Part shown: piece after piece, positions 1 through 5,190 of the stretch
How the letters are laid out: every line of letters begins with the position of its first letter
Position numbering within the stretch: the stretch's first letter is position 1
DNA from: Chloroflexota bacterium
GTDB lineage: Bacteria > Chloroflexota > Anaerolineae > CG2-30-64-16
Assembly: GCA_029555885.1 (NCBI GenBank)
Contig: JAKPQT010000311.1
Location: 1-5,191 of the forward strand
DNA length: 5,191 nt
Reading direction: 5' to 3'
Position numbers and translations under genes: made by a program
The notes under the pieces: generated by a model
The model's database searches: none
What the model was told of the DNA's origin: nothing
The model's input: the letters and a program-made list of their open reading frames with translations, nothing else

Positions 1-261
1 CCGGGCAACGCCGCCGATGGGCAGCAGGGTGATGTCGCGTGTCTTGATGCCATACCGCCGCGCGGTCAGCGCGTGGCCGTACTCGTGGGCCACCACGCTC
101 GCAAACAACAGGATGATGAATGCCACGCTGGTCAACCCGGCCAGCAGCCCGCCGCCGGCCAGCATGTTCCCGAACAACACGAACGCAATCAGCAGCAGGA
201 ACGTGGCGTGCATGTACACGCCGATCCCCGCAAACTCACCGATCTTCCATGACCACCGCAT
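1..261 (-). CDS. Site-2 protease / M50 family zinc metalloprotease, N-terminal part (cut by left edge)
   Basis: Membrane-embedded zinc metalloprotease of the M50 (site-2 protease, SpoIVFB-like) family, which cleaves substrates within the membrane. The visible 87 residues begin MRWSWKIGEFAGIGVYMHAT, a start typical of the family. Two hydrophobic segments follow, at about residues 18-36 and 40-58. The zinc-binding HExxH motif is HEYGH at residues 59-63, and LLPIGGVAR at 79-87 matches the conserved L-P-x-G-G stretch just after it. The start ATG at 261 has a GAGGAG ribosome-binding site (269-274) with a 7-nt gap. The reading frame is open to base 1, so the rest of the peptidase (third zinc ligand, possible PDZ or CBS domains) lies outside the window. 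It is transcribed divergently from nagB. The natural substrate cannot be told from this fragment. The family call is firm. Confidence 0.9.
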   Translation of the reverse strand, partial: MRWSWKIGEFAGIGVYMHATFLLLIAFVLFGNMLAGGGLLAGLTSVAFIILLFASVVAHEYGHALTARRYGIKTRDITLLPIGGVAR

Positions 262-280
262 CTTGCCGCTCCTCACTTGC

Positions 281-330
281 TAATCCATATAACACTATCT
301 TGTATAAGGATTGTATAGAGTTTTGAGGTA
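281..330 (-). promoter_or_regulatory. AT-rich island with phased direct repeats upstream of the protease gene
   Basis: This short AT-rich stretch sits in an otherwise GC-rich window, directly upstream of the protease ribosome-binding site, so it is the most likely promoter or operator region for that gene. TTGTATA occurs twice, at 300-306 and 311-317, exactly 11 bp apart (about one helical turn). An imperfect inverted repeat pairs AATCCATATA (282-291) with TATAAGGATT (303-312), 9 of 10 positions. Several -10-like hexamers can be read on the minus strand (around 286-291 and 304-309), but none has a convincing -35 box at standard spacing, so no single promoter is assigned. Confidence 0.35.
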
Positions 331-381
331 AGTACCGTAGCGTTTGTTACATTTGGGCCGCGCGTGCAGCGATGCTTAAGG

Positions 382-413
382 TTGCGGCAGTCGCACACGG
401 CATGTGGTAAGAT
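382..413 (+). promoter_or_regulatory. Candidate extended -10 promoter for nagB
   Basis: TAAGAT at 408-413 is preceded by TG at 405-406, giving an extended -10 arrangement (TGGTAAGAT). A TTGCGG at 382-387 resembles a -35 box but lies 20 bp away, longer than usual; an extended -10 can work with a weak -35. Transcription from here would start near 420 and give a leader of about 230 nt, carrying both the 431-457 hairpin and the 513-598 inverted repeat before the nagB start. The call rests on motif reading only. Confidence 0.3.
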
Positions 414-430
414 ACGACGAGAACACCATC

Positions 431-457
431 GTGGGACGGGTTGCCAACCCGTCCTAC
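431..457. repeat. Short palindromic intergenic repeat (hairpin)
   Basis: GGACGGGTTG (434-443) and CAACCCGTCC (445-454) are perfect 10-bp complements around a single central C. With one G-T wobble the pairing extends to 431-443 / 445-457. As a transcript the tip would open to a slightly larger loop. No T-run follows, so it does not look like a standard intrinsic terminator. It resembles the short GC-rich palindromes scattered between genes in many Chloroflexota-type genomes, and is unrelated in sequence to the other palindromes here. Confidence 0.6.
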
Positions 458-512
458 AGCATATCTGAACTCTGAGCCAGGAATTCCCGATTTGCTGCCC
501 ACTCGGACGATT

Positions 513-598
513 GGAGTCGAGGCTTTAGCCGGTTAGGGTGTGTCGCCACAGCCGGCCCCAGGCGTGCGGGCACACCCACCGGCTAAAGCCTCGACTCC
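513..598. repeat. Long inverted repeat, copy 1 of a family present twice in the window
   Basis: The 21-bp arms (513-533 and 578-598, left arm beginning GGAGTCGAGGC) are perfect reverse complements. A second inner pair, GGGTGTG (536-542) with CACACCC (571-577), is offset by a two-base TA bulge. The remaining loop (543-570) is GC-rich and has a possible CGCC/GGCG pair. The left 30 bp match copy 2 (2967-2996) at 29 of 30 positions. The element ends 50 bp before the nagB ATG, and open frames crossing it can extend nagB wrongly upstream. There is no transposase, and no target duplication is evident, so I call it a REP/MITE-like non-coding element without naming a family. Confidence 0.8.
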
Positions 599-648
599 GG
601 CAGCATCTGGGATACTTGAACTATGAGCGGGACAAAGGAGGAAAACAG

Positions 649-1437
649 ATGCTTGCACCAAACCCGATCAACAAGGCGAGTTATCCGTGGGGTCAGGTCG
701 AGGTCTATGAGGACAAAGCCAGTCTGGGCGCGGCCGCCGCGGCCTTCGTCGCAGGACGCCTGCGGGAGGCCATCGCGGCGCGCGGCGCCGCGCGTCTGAT
801 CCTGGCGACCGGCGCATCTCAGTACGAGTTCCTGGCCGCGCTCCGCATGCAGCCCGATATCGCGTGGCCGAGCGTCACCGCTTTCCACCTGGACGAATAT
901 CTGGGCATGGATGACCGCCATCCGGCCAGCTTCCGGCGTTACCTGCGGGAGCGCGTGTTCGACCACCTGCCCTTCGGTCAGGTGCACCTGCTGGCGGGCG
1001 ATGCCGCGGACCCGGCTGCGGAATGCGCCCGCTACGCCGCGCTGCTCGATGAGGCGCCGGTCGATGTCGCGTGCATCGGCATCGGAGAGAACGGCCACCT
1101 GGCCTTCAACGACCCGCCCGCGGACTTCGAGACGCCCGCGCGCGTCCACGTCGTCGCGCTGGATGAGGCGTGCCGCCGCCAGCAGGTGGGCGAGGGCCAC
1201 TTCCCGACGCTGGCCGATGTCCCCACCCGTGCGCTCTCGCTGACCATCCCGGCCATCCTCGCCGCGCGGGCCATCTCGTGCGTCGTGCCCGACCGCCGTA
1301 AGTCGGAAGCCGTGCGCTGCACGCTGGCCGGTCCCATCACCCCCGCGTGTCCCGCGTCCGCGCTGCGCACACACACGGACGTGCGGCTGTATCTGGATCG
1401 GGAATCTGCCGCGCTGGTGAATCTGTCGACGATTTGA
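649..1437 (+). CDS. nagB: Glucosamine-6-phosphate deaminase, NagB family
   Basis: Predicted to convert glucosamine 6-phosphate to fructose 6-phosphate plus ammonia in the cytoplasm, feeding amino-sugar carbon into glycolysis. The 262-residue length suits the family. Landmarks: sugar-phosphate loop LATGAS (52-57); FHLDEYLGM (79-87) with D82 matching catalytic Asp72 of E. coli NagB; active-site loop GIGENGHLAFNDP (144-156) with the ring-opening His at 150; RRKSEAV around K218; and the C-terminal block GPITPACPAS...LYLDRESAAL. Where E. coli has Asp141 and Glu148 this protein has N148 and D155, as expected for a more distant NagB-like clade, so substrate preference could differ. The start at 649 is chosen because AAAGGAGG (634-641) lies 7 nt upstream; an in-frame GTG at 538 would add 37 residues encoded by the inverted repeat. 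The gene stands alone and converges on gdhA. 6-Phosphogluconolactonase is the alternative in this superfamily, but the LDEYLGM and NGHLAFNDP blocks favour the deaminase. Confidence 0.88.
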   Translation: MLAPNPINKASYPWGQVEVYEDKASLGAAAAAFVAGRLREAIAARGAARLILATGASQYEFLAALRMQPDIAWPSVTAFHLDEYLGMDDRHPASFRRYLRERVFDHLPFGQVHLLAGDAADPAAECARYAALLDEAPVDVACIGIGENGHLAFNDPPADFETPARVHVVALDEACRRQQVGEGHFPTLADVPTRALSLTIPAILAARAISCVVPDRRKSEAVRCTLAGPITPACPASALRTHTDVRLYLDRESAALVNLSTI

Positions 1438-1511
1438 ACCGCGAAGACGCGAAGAGCGCCAAGAATTCTTCTTGTAGTACTTCGCGCCCTTCGCGTCTTC
1501 GCGGTTCAAAT
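1432..1511. repeat. Inverted repeat filling the nagB/gdhA convergent spacer, possible bidirectional terminator
   Basis: Arms of 23 bp (1432-1454 and 1489-1511, left arm containing AACCGCGAAGACGCGAAG) are perfect reverse complements. Weaker pairing continues inward to about 1465/1478, with an AAGAATTCTT palindrome (1461-1470) near the centre. The left arm overlaps the nagB stop codon (TGA 1435-1437). The right arm ends 17 bp from the gdhA stop (1528-1530). Lying between two convergent genes, the hairpin would form at the 3' end of both transcripts and could stop or stabilise them. No clear U-tract follows on either strand, so intrinsic termination is not shown. Sequences of this GCGAAGACGCGAAG type are familiar as dispersed intergenic repeats. 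Confidence 0.75.
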
Positions 1512-1527
1512 ATCTTGGTTCAGTCTC

Positions 1528-2781
1528 CTACCTCACCCATCCCCGCGTGACAACGGCCTCCGCAACGCGCGCGACCGCGACGAGGTACGCGGCCAGGCGG
1601 TTGTGAACCTTGCGGCTCTGCGCCATCCGGTGCACCTCGTGGAATGCCTTGGTCATGGCAGCATCCAGCCGCGCGTGTACGTCGGCCAGCGGCCAGTAGA
1701 AGTTGTACGCGTTCTGTACCTGCTCGAAGTAGCTGACCGTCACGCCGCCGGCATTGCAGAGGAAGTCGGGGATGACGAACGCGCCCTTGTCGTGAAGGAT
1801 CTCGTCGGCCTCCGGGGTCGTCGGGCCGTTCGCCAGCTCCGCGATGACCTTCGCCTGGATGCGCGGCGCGTTCTCCGCCGTAATCACGGATTCGAGCGCG
1901 GATGGGAAGAGGATGGTGACGGGCAGTTCCAGCAGCTCCGCATTCGACAGAGTGTCCGCGTCCTGGAATCCTGCCAGGCTGCCCGTGTGCTGCTTCCATG
2001 CGGTGGCTGCCGCGTAGTCGATGCCGTGCGGGTTGTAGATGCCGCCGCGCGAGTCGCTGATGGCGACCGTCTTCAGCCCCAGCAGCTCGCAGCCCAGCTT
2101 GTGCGCATACTGACCGGCGTTGCCGTACCCCTGGATCGCGACTGCCGCGCCCTCGAAGTTGAGGCCGAGCGCTTGCGCGGCCTCCCGCACGGTATACATG
2201 CCACCGCGCGCGGTGGCATCGCTCCGCCCCTGTGACCCGAACAGTTGCACCGGCTTGCCCGTGATGACGCCCGGCTGGTGGCGGCCGGTGATGACCTCGT
2301 ACTCGTCCATCATCCAAGCCATGATTTGCGGGTTGGTGTAGACATCCGGCGCGGGCACATCCTCTTCCGGGCCGACGAAGTGCGCGATCTTGCGCATGTA
2401 CCCGCGGCTGAGCCGTTCCAGCTCCGATGGGGAGAGGCTGCGCGGGTCGCATACGACGCCGCCCTTGCCGCCCCCCAAGGGAATATCCACGAGCGAGGTC
2501 TTCCACGTCATCCACGCAGCCAGCGCGCGCACGGTGTCTACCGTCTCGTTGGCGTGAAAGCGGATGCCGCCTTTGGCTGGTCCGCGCGCGGTGTTGTACT
2601 GGATGCGGAAGCCCTGGAAGACCTCGTAGCCGCCATCATCCATCAGCACGGGTAGGGTGAATGCGACCTCCTGCATCGGCTCGCGCAGGAACGCGTGCAG
2701 CGCGGGGGCCAGGCCCAGGAGAGCCGCAGCCTGGTCGAGCTGCTGTTGAGCAATCTGAAATGGGTTAGGTTGAGCAGGCAT
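1528..2781 (-). CDS. gdhA: Glutamate dehydrogenase (Glu/Leu/Phe/Val dehydrogenase family)
   Basis: Interconverts glutamate and 2-oxoglutarate plus ammonia with NAD(P), as a cytoplasmic (usually hexameric) enzyme. Its 417 residues match the usual length of about 410-425. Active-site residues match Clostridium symbiosum GDH in order and spacing: K70 in [10 protein letters not shown] (K89), K94 in MTWK (K113), K106 in GGGKGG (K125), D146 in PAPD (D165); Ser350 in GGVTVSYFE is the likely S380 equivalent. Lysine at position 70, rather than the leucine of leucine dehydrogenases, supports glutamate as substrate. The Rossmann motif is QGYGNAG (217-223); NAD versus NADP preference is not clear. [12 protein letters not shown] has Leu-Ala where EGANGP is common. 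The start MPAQPNPF at 2781 is preferred over an in-frame ATG at 2805 because AAAGGA (2794-2799) lies just before it; the 12-nt gap is longer than at the other genes here. It appears to have its own promoter (2909-2937). Confidence 0.93.
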   Translation of the reverse strand: MPAQPNPFQIAQQQLDQAAALLGLAPALHAFLREPMQEVAFTLPVLMDDGGYEVFQGFRIQYNTARGPAKGGIRFHANETVDTVRALAAWMTWKTSLVDIPLGGGKGGVVCDPRSLSPSELERLSRGYMRKIAHFVGPEEDVPAPDVYTNPQIMAWMMDEYEVITGRHQPGVITGKPVQLFGSQGRSDATARGGMYTVREAAQALGLNFEGAAVAIQGYGNAGQYAHKLGCELLGLKTVAISDSRGGIYNPHGIDYAAATAWKQHTGSLAGFQDADTLSNAELLELPVTILFPSALESVITAENAPRIQAKVIAELANGPTTPEADEILHDKGAFVIPDFLCNAGGVTVSYFEQVQNAYNFYWPLADVHARLDAAMTKAFHEVHRMAQSRKVHNRLAAYLVAVARVAEAVVTRGWVR

Positions 2782-2852
2782 CGAAAGCAGTAGTCCTTTC
2801 GGCATGTGGGAATTGGCGAGGGGCCGGTAAGGAAGACATTCGCAGACGCGCA

Positions 2853-2878
2853 GCCGCCGCTACGCGTGTAGCGGCGGC
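2853..2878 (-). repeat. GC hairpin in the gdhA leader
   Basis: GCCGCCGCTA (2853-2862) pairs perfectly with TAGCGGCGGC (2869-2878) across a 6-nt loop, giving a very stable stem about 70-100 nt upstream of the gdhA ATG. If transcription starts from the candidate promoter at 2909-2937, this stem falls inside the untranslated leader. No U-tract follows on the minus strand, so it is not a plain terminator. It may be another dispersed palindrome or may affect gdhA expression; the sequence alone cannot decide. Confidence 0.55.
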
Positions 2879-2908
2879 GATCGACGGTGACCAGCACCCA
2901 GGGCGCAA

Positions 2909-2937
2909 AGAATAGCACACACGGCACCATGCCGCAA
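2909..2937 (-). promoter_or_regulatory. Candidate sigma-70-type promoter for gdhA
   Basis: On the minus strand TTGCGG (2932-2937) and TATTCT (2909-2914) are separated by exactly 17 bp, the standard sigma-70 spacing. Each box differs from consensus at two positions. Transcription would begin near 2902 and give a leader of about 120 nt that includes the 2853-2878 hairpin. The promoter lies between the second copy of the long inverted repeat and gdhA, which suggests gdhA can be transcribed separately from larA. Confidence 0.4.
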
Positions 2938-2966
2938 ACTGCCCCACCTGGTCCCGGCGTGTCAGT

Positions 2967-3036
2967 GGAGTCGAGGCTTTAGCCGGTTTGGGTGTGCAAT
3001 CACACAGTCAGCCTGACCGGCTGCAGCCTCGACTCC
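2967..3036. repeat. Long inverted repeat, copy 2
   Basis: Left arm 2967-2987 is identical to the left arm of copy 1, and over 30 bp (2967-2996) only one base differs. The right arm (3016-3036) pairs with the left at 19 of 21 positions, the two mismatches being GC in place of AA/TT at the centre. The inner part differs from copy 1: GTGTG (2992-2996) and CACAC (3001-3005) form a small nested hairpin, and the loop is 28 nt rather than 44. It lies 71 bp downstream of the larA stop and about 30 bp upstream of the gdhA -35 box, so it would be in the larA 3' transcript end. Confidence 0.8.
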
Positions 3037-3059
3037 AAATACGCATCGCGGTCTCCGTG

Positions 3060-3093
3060 CTTCGTGGCCTTCGCGCTCCTGTGCTGCTTCGTG
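3060..3093. repeat. Degenerate CTTCGYG repeat tract
   Basis: CTTCGTG (3060-3066), CTTCGCG (3069-3075) and CTTCGTG (3087-3093) recur within 34 bp in the spacer just downstream of larA. The words resemble the right arm of the 1432-1511 element (CTTCGCG...CTTCGCGTCTTCGCGG). It may be a decayed one-armed relative. No matching opposite arm is seen nearby, so the relationship is a guess. Confidence 0.3.
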
Positions 3094-3107
3094 TTCCGGA
3101 CGCGCCC

Positions 3108-4382
3108 TCACCCCAGCGGCAGCGTATCCGGCGCATACGGCAGCACGTTGACCGCCGCGCCCGCGCCGTGCACGCGCAGCGCCGCGGCCAGCGCATCCTC
3201 CACCGAGGGATACGGCGTGAACCCCAGCGCCCGCGCAGCGTCCGCGCTGATCCCGCCGCTCACCAGCGAGATGCTGGCCCGCTCGCGCATCTTGGCCCAC
3301 GCCAGTGCGACCGCGCCCGACACCACGTTGGTGATCGTCCCGTCGGTGATGGCTGCGTCGATGCGCTCCGCCGGCAGCGCGGTGAAGTTGAGCATCTCGC
3401 CGTGGCTGACCGACACGCCTTCGGGCGAAGGGGTCACCACGATGACCGTACCGCCTGCACGCACCGCGAGGTCTGCGGGGTAGAGCGACTTGTGCGCCTG
3501 CCAGAACTCGATATCGCACGGGTGCGAGCCCGCGATGACGATGTCTGCCTGGCCCGGCAGCGGTACGCCGTACACCTCCCGCGCGACCGCCACGCCCGCG
3601 CGGTGCGCCGCGCGCGGGTCGCCGTAGAACCCCCGCACGAGCTGCGCCTCCGCGTTGAGCACGACGTTGAAGATCGCATGCAGTCCTGCCTGTTCCGCGA
3701 TGAGCTCCATCTCCGCGCGTACAGGGTTGTCCGCGATGCCCAGGTACGAGCGCCGCGAGCGCACGCTGAACAGGTGGGTCGCGCCGGTCGTCTCCGGGCC
3801 CGAGACGCCGGGCTGGACGATCTTCGCGCCTGCCGAGAAGCCGGGGATGTGGTGTGGGACGATCGAGCCGAGACCGATGACGAAATCCGCGTCGAGCACG
3901 GGCCGCGCGATGCTGACCGGCGTGCCGTTCGGCGTCACCCCGAGGTCGACCATCTGGCCGGGGTCCTGCCACGGGCTGTTGATGACCCGCACGCGGCCCG
4001 TCACCTCCGGGCCGTAGTGCCGGTGGATCTCTGCCTCGGTCATCGGCCGGTGCGTGCCCAGCGCGATGACAACCACGCACTGCTCGTCGCGCACGCCGGC
4101 TGAGTTCAGCTCGTCCAGCAGCGCGGGGATGATGAGATCACACGGCGTCTGCCGGGTCAGGTCGTCGGCCAGGATGGCGACCGACCGCGCGCCGGCCACC
4201 GCCTCGCGCAGCGGCCCGGTGCCGATCGGCCCAGCACCGATAGGTGCCTCCAGCGCCCGCCGGATCTCCCCGCGCGGGTCCGCCACGCCCTGCACCGGCC
4301 GCGGCGCCAGCACCGCCGTCGGGCATTCCGCCGGCACTTCGAACCCGATCGTCTCGTCGCCGTAGGGGATGGTGATGTGCAT
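3108..4382 (-). CDS. larA: LarA-family nickel-dependent 2-hydroxyacid racemase/epimerase (lactate racemase-like)
   Basis: Member of the lactate racemase (LarA) superfamily, whose enzymes use a covalently attached nickel-pincer nucleotide to racemise or epimerise 2-hydroxyacids. It has 424 residues, the usual length. Compared with Lactobacillus plantarum LarA: DDLTRQTP supplies R77 (R75), GTHRPMT H111 (H108), VPHHIPGFSAGAKIVQPG H177 and the cofactor lysine K187 (H174, K184), ATHLF H203 (H200), and WQAHK Q295 and K298 (same numbers). The cofactor-binding residues are therefore all present and the enzyme should be active if the cofactor is made. Family members act on various hydroxyacids, so lactate is not certain. 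Cofactor genes larB, larC and larE are not in this window. The start MHITIPYGDE at 4382 has GGAGGAG (4389-4395) 6 nt upstream; an in-frame ATG at 4490 would add 36 residues translated from a repeat and the end of the Nudix gene. It follows the Nudix gene on the same strand after 88 bp. Confidence 0.9.
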   Translation of the reverse strand: MHITIPYGDETIGFEVPAECPTAVLAPRPVQGVADPRGEIRRALEAPIGAGPIGTGPLREAVAGARSVAILADDLTRQTPCDLIIPALLDELNSAGVRDEQCVVVIALGTHRPMTEAEIHRHYGPEVTGRVRVINSPWQDPGQMVDLGVTPNGTPVSIARPVLDADFVIGLGSIVPHHIPGFSAGAKIVQPGVSGPETTGATHLFSVRSRRSYLGIADNPVRAEMELIAEQAGLHAIFNVVLNAEAQLVRGFYGDPRAAHRAGVAVAREVYGVPLPGQADIVIAGSHPCDIEFWQAHKSLYPADLAVRAGGTVIVVTPSPEGVSVSHGEMLNFTALPAERIDAAITDGTITNVVSGAVALAWAKMRERASISLVSGGISADAARALGFTPYPSVEDALAAALRVHGAGAAVNVLPYAPDTLPLG

Positions 4383-4396
4383 CGAATGCTCCTCCG

Positions 4397-4464
4397 AAGG
4401 TTGCACGTTAGCAAGTGGAAGGTTGCAGGTTGAGGCGGTCGCCAACCTCCAACCTGCAACCTGC
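4397..4464. repeat. Heptamer-based inverted repeat between the Nudix gene and larA
   Basis: AGGTTGCAGGTTG (4420-4432) and CAACCTGCAACCT (4450-4462) are perfect 13-bp complements. The loop carries a nested GGCG/CGCC hairpin (4434-4443). The right arm is three near-identical 7-bp units in tandem (AACCTCC, AACCTGC, AACCTGC; 4444-4464). On the left, AAGGTTGCA occurs at 4397-4405 and again at 4419-4427. The element fills nearly the whole 88-bp spacer and stops right beside the larA ribosome-binding site (4389-4395), so in a shared transcript it could influence larA translation or message processing. Confidence 0.7.
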
Positions 4465-4470
4465 CAACTT

Positions 4471-5043
4471 TCAACCCATCTCGCGCGCAAGCGCCAACGC
4501 GACCGCCGCGGCCCACGGCAGGACCTTGAACTCGCCTCCGCGCAGCGCGGCCTCGACCTCGCCGCGGGTGAGGAGGAGCAGCTCCTGCTCTTCGAGGTCG
4601 TCCACGATGGGGTCGGCCACGGGGTGTGCGCCGGTCGCCAGGTAGAAGTGCGCCCGGCCCACTCCCCGGTTTGCGTCGACCGCGTACTCGCCCAGGAGGG
4701 TCCAGTCCGCCGCCTCGTAGCCCGTCTCCTCTCGCAGCTCGCGCTGCGCTGCGACCAGCGGCTTCTCGCCCGGCTCTATGTACCCGCCGACCAGGGCGAG
4801 CGTCGGCCCGTCGACTGCATACTTGGTTTGGCGGAAGCACAGGTAGCGGCCGTCCCCGGTCACGGCCACGATGTTGACGTAATCAGGGGTGATGACCCAC
4901 TGCCAGTCGTCGATGACCCGCCCGTCGGGCAGCTCGACTGTGTGCTGCTCGACCTTCAGGAACTTGCCCTTGTCCAGGATGACCTTCCGGTCCCGCGTGA
5001 CCCAGGGTGCGAACTGCGCCTTTGCCGTACCCTCGTCTGCCAT
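4471..5043 (-). CDS. Nudix hydrolase
   Basis: Predicted cytoplasmic Mg-dependent hydrolase of a nucleoside diphosphate linked to another group. The 190-residue protein has a perfect Nudix box (G-x5-E-x7-R-E-x-x-E-E-x-G), residues 87-109, beginning GGYIEPGE from G86 and containing RELREETGY. Before it, WQWVITPDYVNIVAV and YLCFRQTKYAVDGP form the N-terminal strands common in ADP-ribose-pyrophosphatase-like members. The downstream stretch reads YAVDANRGVGRAHFYLA (120-136) and lacks the proline about 15-16 residues after the box that marks classical ADP-ribose hydrolases, so the substrate is left open. The start at 5043 has GAGGGAGG (5051-5058) 7 nt upstream and a promoter candidate at 5076-5105. 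It is the first visible gene of a same-strand group with larA 88 bp downstream. The family call is firm; the substrate is unknown. Confidence 0.92.
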   Translation of the reverse strand: MADEGTAKAQFAPWVTRDRKVILDKGKFLKVEQHTVELPDGRVIDDWQWVITPDYVNIVAVTGDGRYLCFRQTKYAVDGPTLALVGGYIEPGEKPLVAAQRELREETGYEAADWTLLGEYAVDANRGVGRAHFYLATGAHPVADPIVDDLEEQELLLLTRGEVEAALRGGEFKVLPWAAAVALALAREMG

Positions 5044-5075
5044 GCCCCATCCTCCCTCTTGCTGTATCTGGAGAT

Positions 5076-5105
5076 ATCATAACAGACCCCGAACTCTGGA
5101 GGCAA
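5076..5105 (-). promoter_or_regulatory. Probable promoter for the Nudix gene (and perhaps larA)
   Basis: On the minus strand TTGCCT (5100-5105) and TATGAT (5076-5081) are 18 bp apart, and the -10 is preceded by TG with one base between, an extended -10. Transcription would start near 5069, giving a leader of about 25 nt that ends with the GAGGGAGG ribosome-binding site. This is the best promoter match in the window. Since no other convincing promoter is seen between the Nudix gene and larA, it may drive both. Confidence 0.5.
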
Positions 5106-5190
5106 GGCACTCGCAGAGATATTCGCTCATTCGTTCCAGCGCCGCAGCGCCGTTGACGGCGCCCCCCGCGTTGCCCAATCGCCCCTGCGA
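5077..5190 (-). CDS. Possible C-terminal tail of an upstream gene (cut by right edge, uncertain)
   Basis: One minus-strand frame is open from the right edge to a TGA at 5077-5079 (37 residues, containing GAAALERMSEYLCECLASR, helix-like). Its edge-proximal codons are mostly G or C at the third position, as in the real genes here. A second frame, ending at 5127, is about equally GC-rich at third positions, so the choice is weak. If real, the gene would end inside the Nudix promoter. I do not recognise the product. A 6-bp hairpin (GCGCCG/CGGCGC, 5147-5162) also lies here. Confidence 0.2.
   Translation of the reverse strand, partial: SQGRLGNAGGAVNGAAALERMSEYLCECLASRVRGLL

Noticed and set aside
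513..598. tRNA or other structured RNA gene
   Set aside because: A single long hairpin with no cloverleaf, anticodon arm or CCA region; the second copy shares the arms but not the loop.
583..1509. 308-residue open frame antisense to nagB
   Set aside because: Low-complexity Arg/Gly-rich product with no family motif, lying opposite a gene with clear active-site motifs; a typical antisense shadow in GC-rich DNA.
1432..1511. Standard intrinsic terminator
   Set aside because: The stem is strong but no U-tract follows on either strand, so it is recorded as a repeat with only a possible termination role.
1603..2655. Plus-strand open frames opposite gdhA
   Set aside because: No recognisable motif or ribosome-binding site, and gdhA in this region is intact with family-correct residue spacing.
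2962..4103. Long open frames on both strands (about 370 residues each) across larA
   Set aside because: Arg/Ala-rich translations without motifs, overlapping larA, whose frame carries all the expected ligands; shadows.
4397..4464. CRISPR-like short repeats
   Set aside because: The units are 7 bp, contiguous and form an inverted repeat; there are no unique spacers of uniform length.
4369..5082. 237-residue plus-strand open frame opposite the Nudix gene
   Set aside because: Begins inside larA's start region, crosses the repeat, and has no domain; the opposite frame has a perfect Nudix box.
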